Shown here: positions 43,811-50,898 of the stretch, piece by piece
Position numbering within the stretch: the stretch's first letter is position 1
How the letters are laid out: the number at the start of each line of letters is the position of its first letter
NCBI GenBank assembly: GCA_902799745.1
Contig: CADCBQ010000008.1
Location: 42,705-106,704 of the forward strand
Direction: 5' to 3'
Length of the DNA: 64,000 nt
Source: Fibrobacter succinogenes
GTDB lineage: Bacteria; Fibrobacterota; Fibrobacteria; Fibrobacterales; Fibrobacteraceae
The notes under the pieces: generated by a model
The model's input: the letters and a program-made list of their open reading frames with translations, nothing else
Told to the model about the DNA's origin: nothing
Database searches by the model: none
Program-made: the position numbers and the translations under genes

Positions 43811-43830
43811 GACTCCCCAAACGGGGAGTC
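43811..43830 (-). terminator. Terminator of the second repeat lipoprotein
   Basis: Stem GACTCCCC-GTTT-GGGGAGTC on the minus strand with a T-run of seven. Its flank (TTTTCGTTG and GAGCGAAGG) also occurs at the neighbouring lipoprotein's terminator. Confidence 0.7.
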
Positions 43831-43897
43831 CTTTTCGTTGTTCGCGTATTTTTGCCGAGCGAAGGCAACAGGCCGATAGCCTGTTGTCAGAGCTTTA

Positions 43898-44503
43898 TTA
43901 GTTAACCGGGCAAACGTCAACCATTTCGCCCATGATCGCTGCGCACTGTTCGGCAGTAACCGGAATGCATTCAGCCAAACCCGGGACGTCGCTAGCCATG
44001 TAGCAAACCGGACCACTTGCAGCCGGAGTTTCGGCAGCCGGTTCAGCCGGAGTTTCGGCAGCCGGTTCAGCCGGAGTTTCAGCAGCCGGTTCAGCCGGAG
44101 TTTCGGCGGCCGGTTCAGCCGGAGTTTCGGCAGCCGGTTCAGCCGGGGTTTCGGCAGCCGGTTCAGCCGGGGTTTGAGCAGCCGGGTCAGCCGGGGTTTG
44201 AGCAGCCGGGTCAGCCGGCGTTTCAGCGGCCGGAGCAGCATTTTCGCAACCCTGGACAGTGTTGCCACTGAACATCATGTTCCACTGGGTACCGTTGCAC
44301 TGGTAGAAATCATTGTGTTCGACAACAAGCACTTGAGCGCAAAGGTTCTGCGTGGCAGAGCACGGAACATCGCCGAGATCCATAAAGGTGGGAACGCTGG
44401 CCGGAGCTACGTCGGAAGCGCCAGAAGAACTGTCATCACCGCAAGCAACGAAAGAAGCCATTGCAAAAGCAGCCATGGGGAAGATAATCTTTTTCGAGAA
44501 CAT
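43898..44503 (-). CDS. Cys-rich lipoprotein with AETPAEPA repeats
   Basis: 201 aa and paralogous to the gene at 42867: same lipobox SFVAC-GDDSSSG, domain 1 with exactly the same Cys spacing (C-x6-C-x13-C-x16-C), a repeat linker, then a four-Cys C-terminal domain (VCYMASDVPGLAECIPVTAE). The linker here is AETPAEPA (8 residues, 24 bp), unrelated to the neighbour's 27-bp unit. AAGGAG precedes the start. The two genes are a duplicated pair whose linkers evolved independently. Function unknown. Confidence 0.7.
   Translation of the reverse strand: MFSKKIIFPMAAFAMASFVACGDDSSSGASDVAPASVPTFMDLGDVPCSATQNLCAQVLVVEHNDFYQCNGTQWNMMFSGNTVQGCENAAPAAETPADPAAQTPADPAAQTPAEPAAETPAEPAAETPAEPAAETPAEPAAETPAEPAAETPAEPAAETPAASGPVCYMASDVPGLAECIPVTAEQCAAIMGEMVDVCPVN
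44022..44230 (-). repeat. 24-bp minisatellite
   Basis: About eight to nine tandem 24-bp units encode AETPAEPA with D/Q variants in the first three (ADPAAQ). Sequence is unrelated to the 27-bp array in the paralogue. Confidence 0.75.
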
Positions 44504-44611
44504 TGTTACTCCTTGTTTTTTTAGTTGAGCTTTCGCAAACTATATTATTATTTACAAATAAGTACAAATTTTTTTTAGAAAATATGGACATTTGTTGTTT
44601 ATCACAACAAT

Positions 44612-44643
44612 AAACCCCCAAATGCAAGGCATTTGAGGGTTTT
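44612..44643 (-). terminator. Terminator of prs
   Basis: On the minus strand AACCCTCAAATGC-CTT-GCATTTGGGGGTTT forms a stem about 30 bases after the prs stop. The plus strand shows a mirror stem with TTTTT, so it can act both ways. Confidence 0.6.
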
Positions 44644-44672
44644 TATATTCTGTGTATAATTTTAATTACAAA

Positions 44673-45839
44673 TTAGAAGAACTGAGGGGGCCAACGCGGG
44701 TTCTTCGAGGACATATCGATCTTGTAGAAGTCCTTTTCGAAGCGGCCGTCGTCCATGCCGTACATCTGCATCACGTGGCGAGCAATCCACTTACCGAGCT
44801 TGAGCACGGTGAGCTTCTTGCGGAGCCTACCCTGGCAGTCACGGTTCATGATATCCGGGAGAGTCGAGGTCGTGAGGATTTCGTCGATAGCCGGGCTGTT
44901 GAGCTTTTCACGAGCTTCGGCACTGGTGTGGAAGTGGGTCACACCGAAGCACACGCGGTTCGGGTTGCCCTTCTTGATGTGTTCGCAGCACTGCACAATC
45001 GTCGTACCGGTACGCACCATGTCGTCGAACACGATCACGTCCTTGCCTTCGATTTCTTCGATGCTGATGTCGGAAAGTTCCGGGTTGAAGGTCATGCTGA
45101 TTTCACGTTCGCCGGTACGGACCTTGTCCATCACCACGCGTTTGCATTCGGGGAGCTGGAGAGCGTCGAACACGGCGTTCATGAACGGGCGTGCGCCCTT
45201 ATCCGGAGAGACGATCACGAGGTTGTTGCCGTCCTTACCGGTCTGAACGAAGTTGCTGCTCTTAATGTAGTGAGCGTAAACGTCGGTCGGAATCAGGTTG
45301 TGGAAGTTGCCTTCAAAAATTTCAGTAAACAGGTTCTGCACCTTGATGCTGTGGTTGTGGCAAGTCACCACGGCGTCAACGCCGGACTTCTTGAGGAGTT
45401 CGGCGTAAAGGAGGCTCGTGAAGGCCTGGCCGTCAAACTTCTTGAGGTCGACATCCGGGCGATCCTTTTCAAGCGGACCAACGCGGTGCGGACCGCGGTC
45501 CTGGGCACTGTAGAACAAATCGGGTTCCACGAGCACCACCTGTTCGGCACCGTTGTCCTTAGCGGCGCGTGCCAAAATGCAGTTACGCATGGCGTAGTCG
45601 TTACGGCTGCGTTCATGGTTCGAAACCGAGCAAATCAGGACGATCTTGCCTTCCAAGCGACGGCCGATATGTTCCATATCGTCCACGTCGAGCATGTAGC
45701 GGGGGCAGAATTCGGAGTTTGCGAAGGTCTTCAAGGAGACCACGTCGGAAATATCTTCACGGAGACCGATGTACTGGGCCATGTCGATGGCGAACGGATC
45801 ATCGGTGAAGTTTCCGGTCACGATAAAACGATCAGACAT
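44673..45839 (-). CDS. prs: Ribose-phosphate pyrophosphokinase
   Basis: 388 aa from the ATG at 45839, with AAGG about 9 bases upstream; a longer frame to 45869 is less likely. The PRPP motif VIVFDDMVRTGTTI (near residue 250) and ICSVSNHERSRND-type N-terminal residues fit the PRPP synthetase family, which makes phosphoribosyl pyrophosphate from ribose 5-phosphate and ATP. It is longer than usual (~315). A TATATT lies about 40 bases upstream. Slight doubt about enzymatic equivalence because the family's KRR/flexible-loop residues are altered. Confidence 0.8.
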   Translation of the reverse strand: MSDRFIVTGNFTDDPFAIDMAQYIGLREDISDVVSLKTFANSEFCPRYMLDVDDMEHIGRRLEGKIVLICSVSNHERSRNDYAMRNCILARAAKDNGAEQVVLVEPDLFYSAQDRGPHRVGPLEKDRPDVDLKKFDGQAFTSLLYAELLKKSGVDAVVTCHNHSIKVQNLFTEIFEGNFHNLIPTDVYAHYIKSSNFVQTGKDGNNLVIVSPDKGARPFMNAVFDALQLPECKRVVMDKVRTGEREISMTFNPELSDISIEEIEGKDVIVFDDMVRTGTTIVQCCEHIKKGNPNRVCFGVTHFHTSAEAREKLNSPAIDEILTTSTLPDIMNRDCQGRLRKKLTVLKLGKWIARHVMQMYGMDDGRFEKDFYKIDMSSKNPRWPPQFF

Positions 45840-45881
45840 ATTTACGCCTTGATGTTGAGGTTGAACCATTGGTTATGGGCA

Positions 45882-45887
45882 AATATA
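45882..45887 (-). promoter_or_regulatory. -10 element of prs
   Basis: Minus-strand TATATT, giving a leader of about 35-40 bases with AAGG near its end; an example of a leadered gene for comparison. Confidence 0.4.
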
Positions 45888-45936
45888 GAATAATTCGATA
45901 CCCAAATTCAAGGTCGTCATACAATAGGCGACGTAT

Positions 45937-45969
45937 CAAAAAAGACTTTCGCCATTTCTGGTGAAAGCC
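45937..45969 (-). terminator. Terminator of lysA
   Basis: Minus-strand GGCTTTCACC-(6)-GGCGAAAGTC followed by TTTTTT, with one A-C mismatch, about 40 bases after the lysA stop. Confidence 0.6.
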
Positions 45970-46001
45970 TTAAAAACATAATGTTGAACTAGAAACGAAG
46001 C

Positions 46002-47264
46002 TTACAGGTCGATAATCTTATCGTTCTGGAGGAGCTGCTCGAAAGTCTGTCTTTCGCGCACCACCTTCAGTTCACCCTTGGTGTACATGGTTTCGGCGGC
46101 ATAGCGGCGGCTGTTGTAGTTGCTGCTCATGGCAGCCCCGTAGGCGCCTGCGTCATGGAGAATCAGCAAGTCACCGACCTGTGCCTTCGGGAGTTTGCGC
46201 GTTACGACAAAGCCCCCTTCTTCCTGCGTGAACACGTCACCGGATTCGCAGAGCGGGCCTGCAACGACGGCATCGACCGTTTCGTTCAGTTCGCGACCGT
46301 CGCGGGCGATGATGGAAATGCCGTGATAGCTACCGTAGAAACTCGGACGAACGAGGTCGGTAAAGCCGGCGTCCACCAGGTAGAACAGGTTGTCGCCCTG
46401 CTTCTTGACGGCGCGGATTTCGGCCATCAGGTAACCGCTTTCGGCCACCAGGTAGCGCCCCGGTTCCACTTCAAGGTGAACCTCGTGGCCGATGCTCTGC
46501 TGAATGCGCTTGCGGGCATCGTCCCACAGCTTGTAGTAAGCGTTCACATCGATGCGGTTGCCCTTGTCTTCTTCGTGATACGGAATCGGGAGGCCGCCCC
46601 CTGCACTGATGGTGCGCAAGTGAGAGCCCAGGCGACGGCTAGCGTCGACCATGGCGTCGCAAACTTGTGCGAGGTGTTCAAAGTCCGTGCCGGAACCGAT
46701 ATGCATGTGCAGTCCCGTAATCCACATGCCGTTAGCCTGAGCGAGCTTGATGCAGTCCTTAATCTGTTCGTGCCAAATGCCGTGCTTGGAAAGGTCGCCA
46801 CCGGTGTTGGTCTTGCGGGAATGTCCGTGACCAAAGCCCGGGTTCACGCGGATGGTGAGTTCGGACTTCACGCCGAAATCAGCGAGCTGCTGAATCATGT
46901 CCGGAGAGCCCACGTTTACGGCGATGTTGTGTTCCTTGACGAGCTCAAGAGCGTCCTTATCGAAGATGTCTGCGGTGTAGACAATTTCAGGAGCCTTGCC
47001 CTTCTGCTGGCCGCCCTTGAAACCCGCCTTCAACGCGCGCACGATTTCGCCGGCAGAAACTGCATCGACGACGCAGCCGAGCTTACGGATAAGCGAAACC
47101 ACGGAAAGGTTCGGGCATGCCTTCTGGGCGAAGCGAACGGTGTCGAATACCTGGACATCCTTCACGCACTTTTCAATCGTGGCGCGGTCATAAATCCAGA
47201 GGGGAGTGCCGTACTGTTCGGCAGCCTTCACAAAAACATCTTGAGGAATAGAATAATTTGCCAT
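46002..47264 (-). CDS. lysA: Diaminopimelate decarboxylase
   Basis: 420 aa. Fold-III PLP decarboxylase motifs: HIGSGTDFEH (near residue 190), SAGGGLPIPYHEEDKG, EPGRYLVAESGYLMAE and GPLCESGDVFTQE with its conserved Cys. The PLP Lys is in SVVSLIRKLGCVVDAVSAGE, near residue 62. The enzyme converts meso-diaminopimelate to lysine. No strong ribosome binding site is visible; the nearest upstream -10-like string is TAAATT about 10 bases away. Confidence 0.92.
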   Translation of the reverse strand: MANYSIPQDVFVKAAEQYGTPLWIYDRATIEKCVKDVQVFDTVRFAQKACPNLSVVSLIRKLGCVVDAVSAGEIVRALKAGFKGGQQKGKAPEIVYTADIFDKDALELVKEHNIAVNVGSPDMIQQLADFGVKSELTIRVNPGFGHGHSRKTNTGGDLSKHGIWHEQIKDCIKLAQANGMWITGLHMHIGSGTDFEHLAQVCDAMVDASRRLGSHLRTISAGGGLPIPYHEEDKGNRIDVNAYYKLWDDARKRIQQSIGHEVHLEVEPGRYLVAESGYLMAEIRAVKKQGDNLFYLVDAGFTDLVRPSFYGSYHGISIIARDGRELNETVDAVVAGPLCESGDVFTQEEGGFVVTRKLPKAQVGDLLILHDAGAYGAAMSSNYNSRRYAAETMYTKGELKVVRERQTFEQLLQNDKIIDL

Positions 47265-47284
47265 ACGGGGGTAAAATTTAGAAA

Positions 47285-47335
47285 ATGGCTATGAGGTATG
47301 AGGTCGCACTGACGCGCTTTGAGGTCGCTTCGCTT
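47285..47335 (+). repeat. Dispersed repeat near lysA
   Basis: ATGGCTATGAGGTATGAGGT and CGCTTTGAGGTCG here resemble ATGGCTATGAGCTATGAGCA and CGCTTTGAGGTGCG at the 5' end of the BatC-like gene (19755-19815, minus). Spacing differs by about 5 bases. Confidence 0.4.
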
Positions 47336-47387
47336 TGGGGAAAGAGAATTGGGTGGCGTGGGATTTGTGCAGGTTTTACACAAAATG

Positions 47388-47411
47388 AAAAACGCCGGCA
47401 TTCGTGCCGAC
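47388..47411 (-). terminator. Terminator of the small glycine-rich gene
   Basis: Minus-strand CGGCA-CGAA-TGCCG followed by GTTTTT, about 15 bases after its stop. Confidence 0.5.
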
Positions 47412-47420
47412 ATTTTCTAT

Positions 47421-47834
47421 TTAAAAACGAAGAGTTAAATCCATGCCAACTGTTTTGGCAAGTGGATTTATCAGCGGGACAAAATCTACTTTTACCTGCT
47501 GTTCTCCAGTTTCTGGAACATTTACATTCCCTCCTCCGCTGCGGTGCGCTACATCTATTAATGACGCTAATCCGCCCACGAGTAAACAGATGCTGGGAGC
47601 GGTAATAAACAGGAGGGCGACTCCGCCGCCTTCTAGGGAGGCATCGTTGCTGGCCGACAAGGAATAAACGGTACCGGCACCACCTACCAATGCCATTAGG
47701 GCTGCGAAGCAGGCTTCGTCTTGAAGGTCTGAAGGGGCGACTTTCGAATTGTTGCCCACGGTATCAATTTGTGTCGGCTCGGCGAGGGCCACCGAGCATA
47801 AAGCAAACAAAATAATGACAATCAGCTTTTTCAT
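47421..47834 (-). CDS. Small secreted glycine-zipper-like protein
   Basis: 137 aa from the ATG at 47834 (longer frame to 48125 is rejected because it would cover the promoter). Signal MKKLIVIILFALCSVALAEP. Two hydrophobic helices with GG/GxxxG patterns (FAALMALVGGAGTVYSLSAS; GGVALLFITAPSICLLVGGL) suggest a membrane or glycine-zipper protein. A His/Ser/Gly spacer and a hydrophilic C-terminus follow. TATCTT lies 8 bases upstream; the palindrome GGTAT-AAAG-ATACC overlaps it at 47837-47850. Function unknown. Confidence 0.55.
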   Translation of the reverse strand: MKKLIVIILFALCSVALAEPTQIDTVGNNSKVAPSDLQDEACFAALMALVGGAGTVYSLSASNDASLEGGGVALLFITAPSICLLVGGLASLIDVAHRSGGGNVNVPETGEQQVKVDFVPLINPLAKTVGMDLTLRF

Positions 47835-47836
47835 TT

Positions 47837-47850
47837 GGTATAAAGATACC
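47837..47850. promoter_or_regulatory. Palindrome overlapping the promoter of the small glycine-rich gene
   Basis: GGTAT-AAAG-ATACC covers the TATCTT -10 box (47843-47848) and could be an operator. Short arms (5 bp), so chance cannot be excluded. Confidence 0.3.
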
Positions 47851-47864
47851 TTAAAAAAATAAAA

Positions 47865-47888
47865 AAGGTCCCAGTTGCCTGGAACCTT
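47865..47888 (-). terminator. Terminator of the H1-like/CBM48 gene
   Basis: Minus-strand AAGGTTCCAG-GCAA-CTGGGACCTT followed by a T-run; one G-T pair. It lies about 25 bases after the stop. Confidence 0.7.
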
Positions 47889-47913
47889 CCGATAAACTAA
47901 CAAAAAAGCGAGA

Positions 47914-48363
47914 TTAGACGTGCTTGACCTTGTTGTCGCCTTCGTCCCAGTACTGGCCGTCGCAAACGAACTTGTATTCGTAATCGCCAGAATCGAGGGT
48001 GATCTTGCCAGTCCAAAGACCAGTCTTCTTGTCCTTCTTGAGCATGTCCTTGTCGACAGCCCAGTTGTTGAAGGAGCCGGCAACGGACACGGTCGTTGCG
48101 AGCGGGCAGTTGGCTTCGAACACAACCGTTACCTTCTTGGAGGCCTTAGCGGCGGTCTTCTTGGCCGGGGCCTTCTTTTCGGCGGCAGCCTTCGGAGCGG
48201 CCTTCTTAGCAGCCGGCTTAGCGGCAGCAACTTTCTTTGCAGCGGTCTTGCAGGCGGCCTTCTTGGCCGGAGCCTTCTTTTCGGCGGCAGCCTTCGGAGC
48301 AGCCTTAGCGGCAACCTTCTTGGCAGCGGCCTTGGCGACTACAGTTTTAGTTCCTTTAGACAT
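47914..48363 (-). CDS. Histone-H1-like Lys/Ala-rich tail fused to CBM48 glycogen-binding domain
   Basis: 149 aa. Residues ~1-75 are Lys/Ala/Pro repeats (AAPKAAAEKKAPAKK occurs twice) resembling bacterial histone H1-like nucleoid proteins. Residues ~78-149 (TTVSVAGSFNNWAVDKDMLK, TLDSGDYEYKFVCDGQYW) match the CBM48/AMPK-beta glycogen-binding fold: the FNNW Trp, the YEYKF Lys and the QYW Trp fit the binding residues. AAGGAG precedes the ATG, and a strong terminator follows. It is divergent from rpe. The combination suggests tethering glycogen granules to DNA or another polyanion. The H1-like tail may instead bind RNA, polyphosphate or the glycogen granule surface. Confidence 0.75.
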   Translation of the reverse strand: MSKGTKTVVAKAAAKKVAAKAAPKAAAEKKAPAKKAACKTAAKKVAAAKPAAKKAAPKAAAEKKAPAKKTAAKASKKVTVVFEANCPLATTVSVAGSFNNWAVDKDMLKKDKKTGLWTGKITLDSGDYEYKFVCDGQYWDEGDNKVKHV

Positions 48364-48427
48364 TTTTATCTCCTTGCTTTGTTTGCGCGCAAAGATAGTA
48401 AATTTTTTTCAACCTGTCTAGTTTTGC

Positions 48428-48433
48428 TATATT
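48428..48433 (+). promoter_or_regulatory. -10 element of rpe, leaderless type
   Basis: TATATT followed by 6 bases (TGGGCT) and the ATG at 48440. No ribosome binding site. Confidence 0.55.
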
Positions 48434-48439
48434 TGGGCT

Positions 48440-49090
48440 ATGCTCAAGCAAATTATCGCCCCTAGCGTTTTAAACGCAAACTTCCTCGAACTCGGCAACG
48501 GCCTCAAGGCTATCGAAAACGGTGGCGCAGGCCTTGTTCACCTCGACATCATGGACGGACACTTTGTCCCAAATATCAGCTTCGGCCCGGGAATCTCTGC
48601 CTGCGTGGGTAAGGGAACCAAGCTCCCGCTCGATTGCCACCTGATGATCGAAAACCCCGAAAACTATGTGGGTGAATTTGCAAAGGCTGGCGCAAGCCTC
48701 ATCAGCGTGCACGCCGAAACAACGAATCACCTCGACCGTCTGCTGCACCAGATTAAGGAACTCGGCGTGAAGCCCGCTGTGGCCATTAACCCGGCAACTC
48801 CGCTCGAAAGCATCAAGTACGTGCTCGATATCGTAGACATGGTGCTTATCATGTCGGTGAACCCGGGATTCGGCGGCCAGAGCCTGATTCCTTACTGCCT
48901 CGACAAGATTCGCGAATTGCGCCAGATGAAGCCGGAACTGGATATCCAGATTGATGGTGGCGTGAAGCTCGATAATATTCTCGCCTGCAAGGAAGCCGGC
49001 GCAAACGTATTCGTCGTCGGTTCCGCGATTTTCGGCAAGCCCGATCCGGAAGCCGTTTGCCGCGAATTCGTGAAGCTCGTTAACGGCTAG
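48440..49090 (+). CDS. rpe: Ribulose-phosphate 3-epimerase
   Basis: 216 aa, family length. HLDIMDGHFVPNISFGPG (metal ligands His and Asp), DCHLMIENPENYV, MSVNPGFGGQSLIP and DIQIDGGVKLDNI are the TIM-barrel motifs. The enzyme interconverts ribulose 5-phosphate and xylulose 5-phosphate in the pentose-phosphate pathway. TATATT is 6 bases before the ATG. The 3' end overlaps the last 11 bases of the convergent DUF4832 frame. Confidence 0.95.
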   Translation: MLKQIIAPSVLNANFLELGNGLKAIENGGAGLVHLDIMDGHFVPNISFGPGISACVGKGTKLPLDCHLMIENPENYVGEFAKAGASLISVHAETTNHLDRLLHQIKELGVKPAVAINPATPLESIKYVLDIVDMVLIMSVNPGFGGQSLIPYCLDKIRELRQMKPELDIQIDGGVKLDNILACKEAGANVFVVGSAIFGKPDPEAVCREFVKLVNG

Positions 49091-50759
49091 TCGCACCATT
49101 GGCGCGGTAGCGTTTTTCGCCATCGCGGATAATCGCATTATGGCGCTCCCTCTGAACGAAGGGAGCGTTTTTCTTTTGGGCTGCACTCGGGAGGGCGCGC
49201 GGAATCGATGATTTGACATTTTCGTCATAGTAGATTTTGCCTAAATAAGCGGCAGGCTGTTCTAGGCCACAAGTACCCTTTCCACTAGGCTTATCATTGG
49301 CAAACTCAATGTTGCCCACCTTCAAATACACCTGATAATTACGATAACGAAGTTTGCCCAGTTTAACGGAAACCTCAATTTCGTTGTTACCGTCAAAAGT
49401 CATCACAGTATCACCACCCGCAATTGAAATGGTGCGGCTATGGACGTTTCGAAAATCAACATCAGGCAGGTCCACATAATCCATGTCAGGGCACATATCC
49501 AAATCGCTACCTTCCAGGTCTTCCAAAACGGCAAGCTTTACCGGAGCCTTCCAAGTGAGGTTGCCAAAGCCCACGTTCTGGATGCGCAATTTCGCACGCA
49601 AAATTCCATCGGCGCCAACCGTATCGCTCAGCCACGATTCACGCAGCACAAAACGGTAACCCAGGTGGTCGTTGACGTACTTGAAACCTGTCAATGAATC
49701 TATTTTCGAGCCGTCATATTCAAAATCTTTCCCTTCAAAATGCGATTTTTTCCAGCCGTCAATCAAGTTGTTGTTCCACTGGATGTTCAAATAGCTCGTA
49801 TGCGTACGGAAGCCCTCGTAAGAGAGAAACTCCGGCGTATTGATGACCTCGTAACCGCCTGCCGTCGTGAGCGCCTCGCCGCCATAGGGCGTATTGATGC
49901 CGTACTTCTCGAGCCATGCGACACCTTCTTCGCGACAAATTGAAGTTTTGCAGTCTGCGCCCCAGGTGCCATAATCGTATTGTGTTCCCAGATAGCCGTC
50001 GTTGAACATTCCTACGCGGTACATGGTGTCACCTTTTGCCTTCGCAATCTCCGCAAACTTCTCGCCGTCGATATTAAAATCAACGCCCCAGTTGTCAAAG
50101 CCTAAGACCTTCGCCGAATAATTACCCGTACGCGTAAGAATCTTGAGTTCAGGCGGAGTGTTACGGAGCATCAAGTTCACGGCTTCGGCCACGCGGTCGT
50201 AGGTGATATTCGTGTCAGAATGCATTTCACCATAAGCACCATGCATTCCCATTTCGAGTGCCACGATTACATCGGTATTTTTTGAAAGTACTGGAGCAAG
50301 TTGCTTCACGTGTTTGAGCACCCATTCATGATCTGGCGTCACGTTGCTACGTCCATTGTACCACGGGTCGTAACAGATGCGCACAATCACAAATCCCTCA
50401 TTTGCGCGAATATTGTCAAATGTCGTCTGCAATACGTTCAGGGCGTCTTCAGTCAGATCCTGGTTCTTGCCCCAAGTGGTATCCTTCTTGCCGCCGGTTG
50501 TGTCGATTCCTAGCCAAGCATGACTACTGAATTCCGAAATTTCGGCGCGCAAATGCAACAACTTGCCATACGGTTTTTCAATCGGCTTGCTGCCCGAGGG
50601 CTTGAGATGCAACACTTGCGGTGTATAAAATCCGCGGTCATAATTGCCGAGAGTCGCCATCGCATCGGTTGTATCGACTGATTGTTTTATTAGGCCCACG
50701 GCAAAAACTGGCGCGTGCAAAAGTACCGCAGCAATTGCCCAAATAACAAACTTTTTCAT
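49080..50759 (-). CDS. DUF4874/DUF4832 domain protein
   Basis: 559 aa from the ATG at 50759; AAGGGGGC is upstream and a signal peptide (FVIWAIAAVLLHAPVFAVGL) follows directly, whereas the longer frame has neither. GNYDRGFYTPQVLHLKPSGS near residue 40 matches DUF4874, and NDHLGYRFVLRESWLSDTVG near 380 matches DUF4832; together they form a fold of glycoside-hydrolase-like TIM barrel with a beta domain, activity unknown. A rho-independent terminator of rpe (49144-49167) lies inside the C-terminal codons, so the last ~25 residues may be an accidental extension. Confidence 0.7.
   Translation of the reverse strand: MKKFVIWAIAAVLLHAPVFAVGLIKQSVDTTDAMATLGNYDRGFYTPQVLHLKPSGSKPIEKPYGKLLHLRAEISEFSSHAWLGIDTTGGKKDTTWGKNQDLTEDALNVLQTTFDNIRANEGFVIVRICYDPWYNGRSNVTPDHEWVLKHVKQLAPVLSKNTDVIVALEMGMHGAYGEMHSDTNITYDRVAEAVNLMLRNTPPELKILTRTGNYSAKVLGFDNWGVDFNIDGEKFAEIAKAKGDTMYRVGMFNDGYLGTQYDYGTWGADCKTSICREEGVAWLEKYGINTPYGGEALTTAGGYEVINTPEFLSYEGFRTHTSYLNIQWNNNLIDGWKKSHFEGKDFEYDGSKIDSLTGFKYVNDHLGYRFVLRESWLSDTVGADGILRAKLRIQNVGFGNLTWKAPVKLAVLEDLEGSDLDMCPDMDYVDLPDVDFRNVHSRTISIAGGDTVMTFDGNNEIEVSVKLGKLRYRNYQVYLKVGNIEFANDKPSGKGTCGLEQPAAYLGKIYYDENVKSSIPRALPSAAQKKNAPFVQRERHNAIIRDGEKRYRANGATSR
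49144..49172 (+). terminator. Terminator of rpe, within the opposing gene
   Basis: CGCTCCCT-(8)-AGGGAGCG followed by TTTTT on the plus strand, about 55 bases after the rpe stop. Confidence 0.7.
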
Positions 50760-50898
50760 GGAGCCCCCTTCACAAAAAATCGGATACAGCATCAAGCCAT
50801 ATCCGTAATATATATTTTAGTACGAAGTTTGAAGCGGGAAGTTAGAAGTAGAATGCTGTTTTTACAATAAATCCTTCTTACTTCCTACCGTCTACTGT

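Noticed and set aside
43003..44230. Possible CRISPR array
   Set aside because: Units are tandem without spacers and in frame with lipoproteins; no cas genes in the window.
43639..44268. Minus-strand frame rich in RLLKPRLNRLPKLR repeats
   Set aside because: Out-of-frame reading of the 24-bp minisatellite; repetitive by construction.
47835..48125. Upstream extension of the small glycine-rich gene
   Set aside because: Would start inside the CBM48 fusion gene on the same strand and lacks a signal peptide at its start; TATCTT before 47834 fits better.
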